This document shows positions 47,923 through 56,027 of a DNA stretch of 64,000 nt, in pieces. The DNA lies in the NCBI RefSeq assembly GCF_041435335.1, contig NZ_CP108430.1, positions 4,935,001 to 4,999,000 on the forward strand. The letters are read 5' to 3'. The translations under genes and the position numbers were made by a program. The stretch's first letter is position 1, and each line of letters begins with the position of its first letter. The notes beneath the pieces are model-generated. The model did no database searches. It was not told where the DNA came from and was given only the letters and a program-made list of their open reading frames with translations. Origin of the DNA: Streptomyces sp. NBC_01283. Lineage in GTDB: Bacteria > Actinomycetota > Actinomycetes > Streptomycetales > Streptomycetaceae.

Positions 47923-48759
47923 CTACCGCTGGGCAGGGCGTACGGCAGCTTCCTTCGGAGCGGAGTCGGGGGCGGACTCCGGCGCGGGCGCGGCGGGTGC
48001 CGGCTGCCGCGTCGGGATCGCCCGGTGCTCGCCCTCGGCGGGCGGAGTGGCCGCCTTCGCCTTGGCTTCGTCGGTCGCACGTTCGACCTTTTCAGGGGTC
48101 ACGAAGCGATAGCCGACATTGCGGACGGTGCCGATCAGCGACTCGTGCTCGACGCCGAGCTTCGCGCGCAGCCGCCGCACGTGGACGTCGACCGTCCGCG
48201 TGCCGCCGAAGTAGTCGTAGCCCCAGACCTCCTGGAGCAGCTGGGCACGGGTGAAGACGCGTCCGGGGTGCTGTGCCAGGTACTTGATCAGTTCGAACTC
48301 CTTGAAGGTCAGGTCCAGGACCCGGCCCTTCAGCTTCGCGCTGTACGTCGCCTCGTCCACGGAGAGATCGCCGTTGCGGATCTCCATGGGGGAGTCGTCG
48401 GAGGTGATCTGCTGGCGGCCCATCGCGAGCCGGAGCCGCGCCTCGACCTCGGCCGGGCCCGCGGTGTCGAGAAGTACGTCGTCGATGCCCCAGTCGGCGG
48501 TGACGGCCGCGAGGCCGCCCTCCGTGACGACGAGCACGAGCGGACAGCCGGGCCCCGTGGAGCGAAGGAGCTGGCAGAGGCTGCGGACCTGCGGGAGGTC
48601 ACGGCGGCCGTCGATCAGAATGACGTCGGCACCAGGGGTGTCGACGAGGGCCGGGCCTTCGGCGGGGGCCACCCGCACGTTGTGCAGCAGCAGGCCGAGA
48701 GCGGGGAGCACCTCCGTCGACGGCTGAAGAGCATTGGTGAGGAGCAGCAGAGAACTCAT
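47923..48759 (-). CDS. glnR: Nitrogen-metabolism regulator GlnR
   Basis: A 278-residue atypical OmpR-family regulator. The N-terminus [20 protein letters not shown] and the segment ILIDGRRDL with Asp 50 lack the full phosphorylation pocket, as known for GlnR. The winged helix has [34 protein letters not shown] and VRNVGYRF. The C-terminal 55 residues are Ala/Pro-rich. GlnR activates glnA, amtB and nitrite reductase genes. It is orphan, with no kinase gene beside it. Confidence 0.93.
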   Translation of the reverse strand: MSSLLLLTNALQPSTEVLPALGLLLHNVRVAPAEGPALVDTPGADVILIDGRRDLPQVRSLCQLLRSTGPGCPLVLVVTEGGLAAVTADWGIDDVLLDTAGPAEVEARLRLAMGRQQITSDDSPMEIRNGDLSVDEATYSAKLKGRVLDLTFKEFELIKYLAQHPGRVFTRAQLLQEVWGYDYFGGTRTVDVHVRRLRAKLGVEHESLIGTVRNVGYRFVTPEKVERATDEAKAKAATPPAEGEHRAIPTRQPAPAAPAPESAPDSAPKEAAVRPAQR

Positions 48760-48992
48760 CGCCGCCCACCTGCCTGGGTCGTCCTACGGTCGTGCACGTT
48801 TCGCTCGCCCATAACGTCGGTTCCTCCTCGGTCCCTGCGAGGACGTTTACGGCACTGCTTCGTACTGTTGCTTCCGTGGTTCCGAGGCCCGCGCCCTGGG
48901 CCTCTGCGCGCTGTCGTGGACAACGCGCCTGAAAGCACGAAAGGACCCGGGGGCTTCGCTGCCCGGATCCTCTGCCAAGGAGAATAGCCCAC

Positions 48993-49868
48993 ATGACTTC
49001 CGGTCCGGCAGGCCACGAGGCGGGAACTTCTGTGCCGCCGATCACTCGCACTCCGCCCCGCGTTCAACGCCGCGTAACGCTCCGTACGCAGGACGGAGTC
49101 CCGATCGAGGCGGAGTACGAACCCGGTCCGGACCCGGCGGGCGAGCTCGTGATCGTGCTCGCGCACGGCTTCACGGGCGGCATCGACCGGCCGCACGTGC
49201 GCCGCGCCGCGGGCGTCTTCGCGCAGCGTGCGGCCGTGATCACGTTCTCCTTCCGGGGGCATGGCGGGTCCGGCGGGCTCTCCACGGTCGGCGACCGCGA
49301 AGTGCTCGATCTGGCGGCCGCGGTGGAGTGGGCGCGGTCCAAGGGGCATGCACGCGTGGTGACCGTCGGCTTCTCGATGGGCGGTTCCGTGGTGCTCCGG
49401 CACGCGGCGCTCGCGGGTACCGCGCATGGGGGGCGCACGGAAGCGCGCGTTGACGCGGTGGTCGCGGTGAGTGCTCCTGCCCGTTGGTTCTACCGGGGGA
49501 CGGCGCCGATGCGGCGGCTGCACTGGGTGGTGACGCGGCCCCTGGGGCGCGTGGTGGGCCGCCTCGGCCTGCACACGCGAATCCACCCGCACGAGTGGGA
49601 CCCGGTGCCGCTCTCGCCGGTGGAGTCGGTCCCGCTGATCGCGCCGACGCCGCTGCTGATCGTGCACGGGGACCGGGACCCGTACTTCCCCGTGGACCAC
49701 CCCCGGATGCTGGCCGCCGCCGCGCGGGGCGGGGCGGAGCTGTGGCTGGAGGCGGGCATGGGGCACGCGGAGAACGCGGCGGACGACGCCCTGCTCGGTC
49801 GGATCGCCGAGTGGGCCACGGCATCATGGACGTCGGCAACCGCCGAGAGAGAGGAGCTGCCATGGTGA
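48993..49868 (+). CDS. Alpha/beta hydrolase
   Basis: A 291-residue alpha/beta-hydrolase fold enzyme. The oxyanion segment is VLAHGFTGGIDRPHVR, the nucleophile elbow GFSMGGSVVL, the acid in HGDRDPYFPVDH and the His in GMGHAEN. It belongs to the serine aminopeptidase/monoacylglycerol-lipase-like group; substrate unknown. It is divergent from glnR across 233 bases. The 3' end overlaps the MoaD-like gene by 7 bases. Confidence 0.88.
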   Translation: MTSGPAGHEAGTSVPPITRTPPRVQRRVTLRTQDGVPIEAEYEPGPDPAGELVIVLAHGFTGGIDRPHVRRAAGVFAQRAAVITFSFRGHGGSGGLSTVGDREVLDLAAAVEWARSKGHARVVTVGFSMGGSVVLRHAALAGTAHGGRTEARVDAVVAVSAPARWFYRGTAPMRRLHWVVTRPLGRVVGRLGLHTRIHPHEWDPVPLSPVESVPLIAPTPLLIVHGDRDPYFPVDHPRMLAAAARGGAELWLEAGMGHAENAADDALLGRIAEWATASWTSATAEREELPW

Positions 49869-50116
49869 ACGGCACCATTCGTTACTGGGCCGCGGCCAAA
49901 GCAGCCGCAGGCGTCGCGGAGGAGCCGTACGCCGCCTCGACGCTGGCCGAGGCGTTGGACGCGGCGCGCGAGCGACACCCCGGTGAGCTGGTCCAGGTAC
50001 TGCGGCGATGCTCGTTCCTCATCGACGGTGACCCCGTGGGTACCCGCGGGCATGAGACGGTACGGCTGGCCGAGGGCGGCACGGTCGAGGTGCTCCCGCC
50101 GTTCGCAGGAGGGTGA
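49862..50116 (+). CDS. MoaD/ThiS-like sulfur-carrier protein
   Basis: An 84-residue protein with the beta-grasp fold of MoaD/ThiS, including the C-terminal diglycine (LPPFAGG) that would be adenylated and thiocarboxylated. It lacks adjacent moaE or thiG. Its ATG lies inside the end of the hydrolase gene, so translation is coupled. Partner enzymes must be elsewhere. Confidence 0.88.
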   Translation: MVNGTIRYWAAAKAAAGVAEEPYAASTLAEALDAARERHPGELVQVLRRCSFLIDGDPVGTRGHETVRLAEGGTVEVLPPFAGG

Positions 50117-50124
50117 GCAGCGCT

Positions 50125-51372
50125 ATGAGCGATCCGCGATATGAGGCGTACGGGGACTACGACCCCTACCGGGGGGAGTATCCGCCTGCCGAGCCGCAGG
50201 TCTATCCGCCCGAGCAGCAGCAGGGCTATCCGCCGGAGCAGCAGCAGGCCTACTCCGGCGAGCAGTACGCCCAGCAGCAGTACCTCGCTGCCCAGCAACA
50301 GCAACAGCAACAGCAGCCGTACGTGCAGCAGTCGTACCCGCAGCAGCAGCCGTATGCCCCTCAGGACTCGTACACCCAGCAGTGGGAGGGGCAGACCTGG
50401 GACACGCAGATCCAGCCCTCACCTGCGGTGGACGTGACGGAGACGGCCTACCTGCCGCCGCAGTCGTACGACTCGACGCCCGCCCAGACCGCTCAGCCTG
50501 AACCGTCCCGCACCGCGGGACACCTGCCCATGGCGGAAAGCGCGCCCGCGCCCGCGCCCGAGCCCGCCGCCGACTCCGCCACCTACGGCCCCGCCACCAC
50601 CACCGGCAACCCCCGGGTCACCGACGCCCAGCGCGCTCGGGCCGAGGGGCGCTCGCCGGTCATAGAGCCCGGGATCCAGCCCGCCGCGCTGACCGCGGTC
50701 CTGGGGCTGCTGCTCGCCGGGACCGCGGCGATCGGGCAGTACGCCCTGCTCGTGCCGCTGATCCTGCTGCAGGCCGTCACCGCCGCCGGGTGGTTCCGGC
50801 TCAACGGGATGTGGCCCGCCCGGCAGGGCATCGCGCTCGCCTTCATGGGCGGTGTCGCCGCCGACATCGCACTCCTGGTCACCGGCAAGGAGAACGCGCC
50901 CGCCGCGATCCTGGGCACCCTCGGCGTCTGGGTGCTGCTCGTCCTCGTCCTCCAGCTGCGCAGCCGTGCCTCCGCCGACGAGCGGATGGCAGGGCTGATG
51001 GCGACCGTCGCCTCCGCAGCGCTCGCGATCATCGCCACCGGGTTCCTCGCGGCGTCCGAGGACGCCGCGACGGTGGGCGGCATCGCCGTCGCGGTCGCCG
51101 TGATCGCCCGCGCGCTGCCCCTGCCGACGCCCGCTTCGGTCGTCGTCGCGCTGCTCGCCGCCGCCGGAGCCGGTATCGCCGTCGGCGGTGCGACGGACTT
51201 CGGCAGCAAGGGCGCGCTGCTCGGCCTGGGGGCCGGTGTCTGCGCGCTGATCGGCCACCGGGTCGCCAGTTACGACTACCCGTCCCGCTTCGTGCACATG
51301 ACGGCGGGTGTCGCCCTGCCGCTCGCCGCCGCGGCCCCGGCCGTCTACGTGCTCGGTCGTGCCATGGGCTGA
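50125..51372 (+). CDS. Polytopic membrane protein with a Gln-rich N-terminus
   Basis: A 415-residue protein. The first 190 residues are Gln/Tyr/Pro-rich (YPPEQQQ-type repeats) and presumably cytoplasmic; about nine to ten hydrophobic segments follow, from PAALTAVLGLLLAGTAAIGQ to the C-terminus. I do not recognise the family. ATG 50125 is used; GTG 50113 overlaps the previous stop and is an alternative. It is operonic with the hydrolase and MoaD-like genes and is followed by a terminator. Confidence 0.82.
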   Translation: MSDPRYEAYGDYDPYRGEYPPAEPQVYPPEQQQGYPPEQQQAYSGEQYAQQQYLAAQQQQQQQQPYVQQSYPQQQPYAPQDSYTQQWEGQTWDTQIQPSPAVDVTETAYLPPQSYDSTPAQTAQPEPSRTAGHLPMAESAPAPAPEPAADSATYGPATTTGNPRVTDAQRARAEGRSPVIEPGIQPAALTAVLGLLLAGTAAIGQYALLVPLILLQAVTAAGWFRLNGMWPARQGIALAFMGGVAADIALLVTGKENAPAAILGTLGVWVLLVLVLQLRSRASADERMAGLMATVASAALAIIATGFLAASEDAATVGGIAVAVAVIARALPLPTPASVVVALLAAAGAGIAVGGATDFGSKGALLGLGAGVCALIGHRVASYDYPSRFVHMTAGVALPLAAAAPAVYVLGRAMG

Positions 51373-51381
51373 CCGGCACTC

Positions 51382-51414
51382 GCTGATCGTCACAGCTGAT
51401 CGTCACAGCTGATC
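51382..51414. repeat. Tandem 13-bp repeats
   Basis: Two and a half copies of GCTGATCGTCACA directly follow the membrane-protein stop. Function unknown. Confidence 0.7.
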
Positions 51415-51457
51415 GACAGGTCCCCGGCCGGGCTCTCCCGCCGGGGACCTGTCCTTT
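51415..51457 (+). terminator. Intrinsic terminator
   Basis: A 14-base-pair stem (51415-51428 with 51440-51453, GACAGGTCCCCGGC and its complement) with an 11-base loop is followed by CTTT. It ends the hydrolase-MoaD-membrane protein operon. Confidence 0.85.
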
Positions 51458-51510
51458 AGGCTCGCGGCAACGACAGTCAGACGGGGGATCAAGGTGGGGG
51501 AACACCGGAC

Positions 51511-52260
51511 ATGAAGCGCTCCGTACGAATACTTCTGATCGTCCTCGTGATCCTGGGGGGCCTCTTCGTGGGCGCCGACCGCCTCGCGGTGAACTTCGCC
51601 GAGGACGAGGCGGCGGAGAAGCTGCGTACCAGCGAGGGGCTCGCCGACAAGCCCGACGTCTCCATCAAGGGCTTTCCCTTCCTGACCCAGGTCGCGGGCG
51701 GCACGCTCGACGACGTCGAGATCGGGATCAAGGACTACGACGCCACCTCCGGCTCCGACAAGATCCGCATCGCCGATCTGAACGCCCGGATGAAGGGCGT
51801 CGAGTTCTCCGGCGACTACAGCTCCGCCACCGCGGACACGGCCACCGGCACCGCCCGGATCTCGTACGACGAGCTGCTCAAGGAGGCGCAGGGCGAGCCG
51901 GTCCAGCTGCCGCTGGGTGCCACCGGCAAGGTCGTCGGGCTCTCGGACGGCGGCGGCAACAAGGTCAAGGTCGAGGTCGAGGTGAGCAAGGGCGGCGCGA
52001 AGCTGCCCAAGCCGGTGCACGTGCTGAGCTCGGTCCGGGTCGAGGGCGACACGATCAAGGTGAACGCCGACGAGATCCCGAAGAAGTTCGAGGTCATGGG
52101 TGTCTCGATCCCGCTCCCCGAGGGACTCGTCCGTGATGTGACCGACTTCGAGGAGAAGGTCACCGGGCTGCCGGGCGGCATCAAGATCGACTCGGTGGAG
52201 CCGGCGCGGGACGGCGTGGACATCTCGGTCAAGGGCACGAACGTGAAGCTCGCGGGCTGA
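51511..52260 (+). CDS. LmeA-like (DUF2993) protein, second copy
   Basis: A 249-residue protein with an N-terminal signal-anchor (SVRILLIVLVILGGLFVGAD) and a DUF2993 domain that starts EDEAAEKLRTSEGLADKPDV and includes SIKGFPFLTQVAGGTLDDVE. It shares the FPFLTQV core with the protein at 41950 but lacks the long cytoplasmic tail. The ATG has GGTGGGGGA upstream. Probably a membrane-anchored lipid-binding protein facing outward. Confidence 0.87.
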   Translation: MKRSVRILLIVLVILGGLFVGADRLAVNFAEDEAAEKLRTSEGLADKPDVSIKGFPFLTQVAGGTLDDVEIGIKDYDATSGSDKIRIADLNARMKGVEFSGDYSSATADTATGTARISYDELLKEAQGEPVQLPLGATGKVVGLSDGGGNKVKVEVEVSKGGAKLPKPVHVLSSVRVEGDTIKVNADEIPKKFEVMGVSIPLPEGLVRDVTDFEEKVTGLPGGIKIDSVEPARDGVDISVKGTNVKLAG

Positions 52261-52449
52261 GACCGCCGGGGTACGCCGCGAACGCCGCGTACAGCCGCTT
52301 GGCGGTACGAGGTTCCGCAGTACGAGACAGAGCCGTCCGCGCGATGGATACGGCGAGGGTGAACACGGCCCCTCGCCCCCGCGCGGGCGGCTTCTTTCTT
52401 CAACCAATCCCACATTGTGGATGATCGCGTCTCACCATCCGACACCCCG

Positions 52450-52479
52450 GTGACACGGCCGCCCTTGCGTCCTTACGAT
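52450..52479 (+). promoter_or_regulatory. Promoter of the sulfurtransferase leader
   Basis: A -35-like GTGACA (52450-52455) and -10 TACGAT (52474-52479) are separated by 18 bases. The leader peptide ATG follows seven bases later, consistent with leaderless transcription. Upstream, CCACATTGTGG (52410-52420) is a small palindrome that may bind a regulator. Confidence 0.65.
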
Positions 52480-52486
52480 CGGACGC

Positions 52487-52567
52487 ATGCAGCGACAGGC
52501 GGACCTCACGAAGCGGCGGGCAGTAGACCTGTGCCGCGTCGCCGCCATGCTCTGTCGCACCTTCTGA
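52487..52567 (+). CDS. Cysteine-containing leader peptide
   Basis: A 26-residue ORF, MQRQADLTKRRAVDLCRV then AAMLCRTF and TGA, immediately after the promoter. It has Cys codons at positions 16 and 23 (TGC, TGT) and the start MQRQADLTKRRAVDLCR matches the putative leader peptides found before sulfur genes in Streptomyces. Ribosome stalling at Cys codons when cysteine is low could alter folding of the downstream mRNA. Too short for ordinary gene finders. Confidence 0.82.
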   Translation: MQRQADLTKRRAVDLCRVAAMLCRTF

Positions 52568-52595
52568 GCGGGAGCTCCGACTTCCGCATCCCCCA

Positions 52596-52618
52596 GGCCC
52601 GTTGACACCGTCAGGGCC
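52596..52618 (+). promoter_or_regulatory. Possible attenuator hairpin
   Basis: GGCCC...TGA and TCA...GGGCC form a bulged stem between the leader peptide and the sulfurtransferase gene. No alternative anti-structure was worked out, so the attenuation role is inferred. Confidence 0.4.
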
Positions 52619-52731
52619 ACCCCGTGCCGCGTACGCAGCGACTCGACGCACCCGCGCAATCACAGCCCGTACGCGGCATCCCCTCGCACAGCACCGCAGC
52701 CCCGCCGTAACTGCCCCGGAGGAGAAGAAGT

Positions 52732-53577
52732 ATGAGCCGCAGCGACGTCCTGGTAGACGCCGACTGGGTCGAGGCCCACATCGACGACCCGAAGGTTGCC
52801 ATCGTCGAGGTCGACGAAGACACCTCCGCGTACGACAAGAACCACATCAAGAACGCGATCCGCATCGACTGGACCGACGACCTCCAGGACCCGGTCCGCC
52901 GCGACTTCGTCGACCAGGAGGGCTTCGAGAAGCTCCTCTCGGCCAAGGGCATCGCGAACGACACCACCGTCGTCCTCTACGGCGGCAACAACAACTGGTT
53001 CGCGTCCTACGCCTTCTGGTACTTCAAGCTCTACGGCCACCAGGACGTGAAGCTCCTCGACGGCGGCCGCAAGAAGTGGGAGCTCGACTCCCGTGACCTG
53101 GTCGACGGCTCCGAGGTCCCCAGCCGCCCCGCCACCGACTACAAGGCCAAGCCCCAGGACACCTCGATCCGCGCCTTCCGCGACGACGTCGTCAAGGCGA
53201 TCGGTGCGCAGAACCTGGTCGACGTGCGCTCGCCCGACGAGTTCAGCGGCAAGCTGCTCGCCCCCGCGCACCTGCCGCAGGAGCAGTCGCAGCGTCCGGG
53301 CCACGTCCCGTCCGCGCGCAACATCCCGTGGTCGAAGAACGCCAACGACGACGGCACCTTCAAGTCGGACGACGAGCTCAAGGCCCTCTACGAGGACGAG
53401 CAGGTCGACCTCGCCAAGGACACCATCGCGTACTGCCGCATCGGTGAGCGTTCGGCCCTGACCTGGTTCGTCCTGCACGAGCTGCTCGGCCAGACCAACG
53501 TCAAGAACTACGACGGCTCCTGGACCGAGTACGGCTCCCTCGTCGGCGTGCCGATCGAGCTCGGCGCCAACAAGTAA
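52732..53577 (+). CDS. sseA: Thiosulfate sulfurtransferase (two-domain rhodanese)
   Basis: A 281-residue rhodanese with an inactive N-terminal and an active C-terminal domain. The catalytic Cys is in AYCRIGERSALTWFVLHELL, the actinobacterial CRIGER loop. The rhodanese start VSVDADWVEAHI-type pattern is seen as VLVDADWVEAHIDDPKVAIV. It moves sulfur from thiosulfate or 3-mercaptopyruvate to an acceptor. AGGAGAAG precedes the ATG. It follows the Cys leader and precedes the DUF1416 gene by 47 bases. Confidence 0.94.
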   Translation: MSRSDVLVDADWVEAHIDDPKVAIVEVDEDTSAYDKNHIKNAIRIDWTDDLQDPVRRDFVDQEGFEKLLSAKGIANDTTVVLYGGNNNWFASYAFWYFKLYGHQDVKLLDGGRKKWELDSRDLVDGSEVPSRPATDYKAKPQDTSIRAFRDDVVKAIGAQNLVDVRSPDEFSGKLLAPAHLPQEQSQRPGHVPSARNIPWSKNANDDGTFKSDDELKALYEDEQVDLAKDTIAYCRIGERSALTWFVLHELLGQTNVKNYDGSWTEYGSLVGVPIELGANK

Positions 53578-53624
53578 CCCTCCCCGAAGCCAGCAGTGAC
53601 CTGACCAGTTAAGGACGAACGCAT

Positions 53625-53912
53625 ATGTGTGGAGCGAAGGCCGGCGGACCCGACGCCTCGACGATCAAGCCCGGCGAGACCACCATCCAGGGCCAGGTGA
53701 CCCGCGACGGCGAGCCCGTCAGCGGCTACGTGCGCCTGCTCGACTCGACCGGCGAGTTCACCGCCGAGGTCCCGACCTCGGCGACCGGCCAGTTCCGCTT
53801 CTACGCGGCCGAGGGCACGTGGACGCTGCGCGCCCTGATCCCGGGCGGCACGGCCGACCGCACGGTCGTGGCCCAGACGGGCGGCCTCGCCGAGGTCGCG
53901 ATCGCCGTTTGA
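53625..53912 (+). CDS. DUF1416 protein
   Basis: A 95-residue beta-sandwich-like protein beginning MCGAKAGGPDASTIKPGETT. DUF1416 genes almost always follow a rhodanese gene in actinobacteria, as here. The conserved Cys at position 2 may accept sulfur; this is inferred. AAGGACG lies upstream of the ATG. Confidence 0.93.
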   Translation: MCGAKAGGPDASTIKPGETTIQGQVTRDGEPVSGYVRLLDSTGEFTAEVPTSATGQFRFYAAEGTWTLRALIPGGTADRTVVAQTGGLAEVAIAV

Positions 53913-53940
53913 TCTGACGACAGCGGTCACTGACGGCTGG

Positions 53941-53990
53941 AGGGCCGCACCCCAGGGGGTTGGACGCCACTGGTACGGGGTGCGGTCCTT
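53941..53990. terminator. Bidirectional terminator
   Basis: Arms AGGGCCGCACCCC (53941-53953) and GGGGTGCGGTCCTT (53977-53990) pair around a 23-base loop between convergent DUF1416 and DUF3099 genes. Confidence 0.7.
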
Positions 53991-54028
53991 CGGCTCGTGA
54001 TCAGCGGGCGCTTGTGATCAGCGGGGGG

Positions 54029-54286
54029 CTAGCGGCGGTGCTTGCCGTCCAGCTCGTCCCACCACTCGTCGGACTTCGGGTCTCCCGAGGGGTCGTCCCA
54101 CCAGCGGTCCTCCGGGCCGCGGCGGTTCGCCACGATGGCGGCCAGCGGCGGGATCACCATCGCCACGACGCACATGCCGACGGCGACGGGGATGGACCAG
54201 AGCCGCACGACGCCCCACGCCAGGACGAAGAGGGCGATGCACGTGCCCATCATGGCGAAGTACGCATGGCGGCGTCGCGCGAACAT
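54029..54286 (-). CDS. DUF3099 membrane protein
   Basis: An 85-residue protein. A basic N-terminus (MFARRRHAYF) precedes two hydrophobic helices (AMMGTCIALFVLAWGVVRLW and IPVAVGMCVVAMVIPPLAAI), then an acidic Trp-rich tail (DRWWDDPSGDPKSDEWWDEL). This matches DUF3099 of actinobacteria, function unknown. It lies 24 bases after the DsrE-like gene on the same strand and is likely cotranscribed. Confidence 0.88.
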   Translation of the reverse strand: MFARRRHAYFAMMGTCIALFVLAWGVVRLWSIPVAVGMCVVAMVIPPLAAIVANRRGPEDRWWDDPSGDPKSDEWWDELDGKHRR

Positions 54287-54310
54287 GAATCCAGCGTACG
54301 ACCGGGTGGC

Positions 54311-54673
54311 TCAGTACACGAGCGCCTGGGTGCCGTCCGTCATGGCCTCCTGCACGAACACCTGGGCGCCGGCGATCCGCACCCCGTCGATGACGTCCTT
54401 CTCGGTGATATCGCGGCGCGCCGCGCACTGTGTGCAGAGCGTGATCCGGCCCGCGGCCACGATCGAGTCGATCAGGTCGGGGAGCGGCGCCGCGTGCGGA
54501 AGGTCGAACTCCGCCGCGCGGCCCGGCAGCGCGAACCATGCCGACTCACCGGTCAGCCAGAGCGAGACCTCCACACCGCTGGCCACGGCCACGGCCGCCA
54601 CCGTGAACGCCTGCGAGCAGCGCTCGGGGGCGTCGGCCCCGGCGGTCACCTTGATCACGAGCTTCTTCGCCAT
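54311..54673 (-). CDS. DsrE/DsrF-like protein
   Basis: A 120-residue protein of the DsrE-like fold: KKLVIKVTAGADAPERCSQA at the start, the strand GVEVSLWLTGESAWFAL, and Cys residues in TLCTQCAARRDI. DsrE-like proteins of this group may relay sulfur, which fits the nearby sulfurtransferase. ATG 54673 is chosen since upstream codons are low-complexity. Confidence 0.87.
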   Translation of the reverse strand: MAKKLVIKVTAGADAPERCSQAFTVAAVAVASGVEVSLWLTGESAWFALPGRAAEFDLPHAAPLPDLIDSIVAAGRITLCTQCAARRDITEKDVIDGVRIAGAQVFVQEAMTDGTQALVY

Positions 54674-54810
54674 GGCCGCATCGTAAGGCCACGCGGGAAG
54701 CCACCCGTAAGGCCACCTCGCAGAGAGGTGCGGGCCGCGCACGACTACAGTGGGAGCGGCTCTGATACCTGCCCCACTAGCTCACCCCATAGCTCACCGA
54801 GGAGCACCCC

Positions 54811-54912
54811 GTGCTTGAGGCCTTCTTCTCCGCCCTGCTGGTTCTGGTCTGCGTCGGCGTACTCGCGTTCGCCGGACTGTCCGTGAAGAAGCTGTACCAG
54901 GGTCAGCGCTGA
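54811..54912 (+). CDS. 33-residue single-helix membrane peptide
   Basis: GTG 54811 with GGAG seven bases upstream encodes a 33-residue peptide: MLEAFFSALLVLVCVGVLAF, then AGLSVKKLYQGQR. It is a single membrane helix with a basic cytoplasmic C-terminus. It sits 45 bases upstream of the nitrobindin-like gene. Function unknown; it is too short for usual gene finders. Confidence 0.7.
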   Translation: MLEAFFSALLVLVCVGVLAFAGLSVKKLYQGQR

Positions 54913-54957
54913 GCCCCGTACGTCCCGTACGCCACCTAGAGATCGCCTGAGCATCCC

Positions 54958-55530
54958 ATGATCGAGATTCCGTCCGACCTGCACCCCGACCTCGTGCCCC
55001 TCGTTTGGCTCCTCGGCAACTGGGCCGGCGCGGGCGTCACCGACTTCCCCGGCGCCGAGAAGGCGAACTTCGGCCAGGAAGTGTCCTTCTCCCATGACGG
55101 GCGGGACTTCATCGAGTACCACTCGCACACGTGGGTGCTCGACGCCGAGGGCAACAAGGTCAAGCCGCTGGAGTCCGAGTCGGGCTTCTGGCGCATCGAC
55201 AAGGACCGCAAGGTCGAGACCGTGATGGTGCGCGACGACGGCGTCGTCGAGGTCTGGTACGGCGAGCTCGCCGACCAGAAGCCGCAGATCGACCTGGTCA
55301 CGGACGCGGTCGCCCGTACGGCGGCCTCCGGCCCGTACACCGGCGGCAAGCGTCTCTACGGGTATGTGAAGGGCGACCTGATGTGGGTCGGCGAGAAGCA
55401 GACCCCCGAGGTGCCCCTGCGGCCGTACATGTCGGCGCAGCTGAAGAAGGTCGTCTCGCCCGAGGACGTCGCCGAGATGGCGCGCGGCCTGGGCGACCTG
55501 CCGGACGACGGCATCGCGTTCTTCAAGTAG
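54958..55530 (+). CDS. Nitrobindin-like (FABP-family) protein
   Basis: A 190-residue beta-barrel protein. The nitrobindin signature GNWAGAGVTDFPG with its GxWxGxG core and the distal KLYGYVKGDLMWV strand place it with the heme-binding THAP4/nitrobindin-like family. These bind ferric heme and NO. The C-terminal extension RGLGDLPDDGIAFFK is typical of actinobacterial members. It precedes nur by 31 bases. Confidence 0.88.
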   Translation: MIEIPSDLHPDLVPLVWLLGNWAGAGVTDFPGAEKANFGQEVSFSHDGRDFIEYHSHTWVLDAEGNKVKPLESESGFWRIDKDRKVETVMVRDDGVVEVWYGELADQKPQIDLVTDAVARTAASGPYTGGKRLYGYVKGDLMWVGEKQTPEVPLRPYMSAQLKKVVSPEDVAEMARGLGDLPDDGIAFFK

Positions 55531-55549
55531 GTCATATGGCCGGTGGGCC

Positions 55550-55555
55550 TACACT
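55550..55555 (+). promoter_or_regulatory. -10 box of the leaderless nur gene
   Basis: TACACT lies six bases before GTG 55562, the distance expected for transcription starting at the G of the start codon. Confidence 0.6.
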
Positions 55556-55561
55556 GCGGGT

Positions 55562-55993
55562 GTGGCAAGCACCGACTCCGACTGGAAGAGCGACCTGCGA
55601 CAGCGCGGCTACCGGCTGACGCCGCAGCGCCAGCTTGTCCTCGAAGCCGTCGACACCCTTGAGCACGCGACCCCCGACGACATCCTCTGCGAAGTGCGGA
55701 AGACGGCGTCGGGGGTCAACATTTCCACGGTGTACCGCACGCTGGAGCTCCTGGAGGAGCTGGGCCTGGTCAGCCACGCGCACCTGGGGCACGGGGCGCC
55801 GACGTACCACCTCGCGGACCGCCACCACCACCTTCACCTGGTGTGCAGGGACTGCACGAACGTGATCGAGGCGGATGTCTCGGTGGCCGCGGAGTTCACC
55901 GCGAAGCTGCGGGACACCTTCGGTTTCGACACGGACCTGAAGCACTTCGCGATCTTCGGGCGCTGCGAGGACTGCTCGGGCAAGAAGGAATAA
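55562..55993 (+). CDS. nur: Fur-family regulator, probable nickel regulator Nur
   Basis: A 143-residue Fur-family repressor. The DNA-binding half has LRQRGYRLTPQRQLVLEAVD and NISTVYRTLELLEELGLVSH; the dimer half has the His-rich ADRHHHLHLVCRDC and the final CEDC zinc site. The sequence closely fits my memory of Streptomyces Nur, which represses nickel uptake and sodF. It appears leaderless. Confidence 0.88.
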   Translation: MASTDSDWKSDLRQRGYRLTPQRQLVLEAVDTLEHATPDDILCEVRKTASGVNISTVYRTLELLEELGLVSHAHLGHGAPTYHLADRHHHLHLVCRDCTNVIEADVSVAAEFTAKLRDTFGFDTDLKHFAIFGRCEDCSGKKE

Positions 55994-56027
55994 GAACGCC
56001 CGTCGCCGGGTCGTAGTGTGGGTGAAC

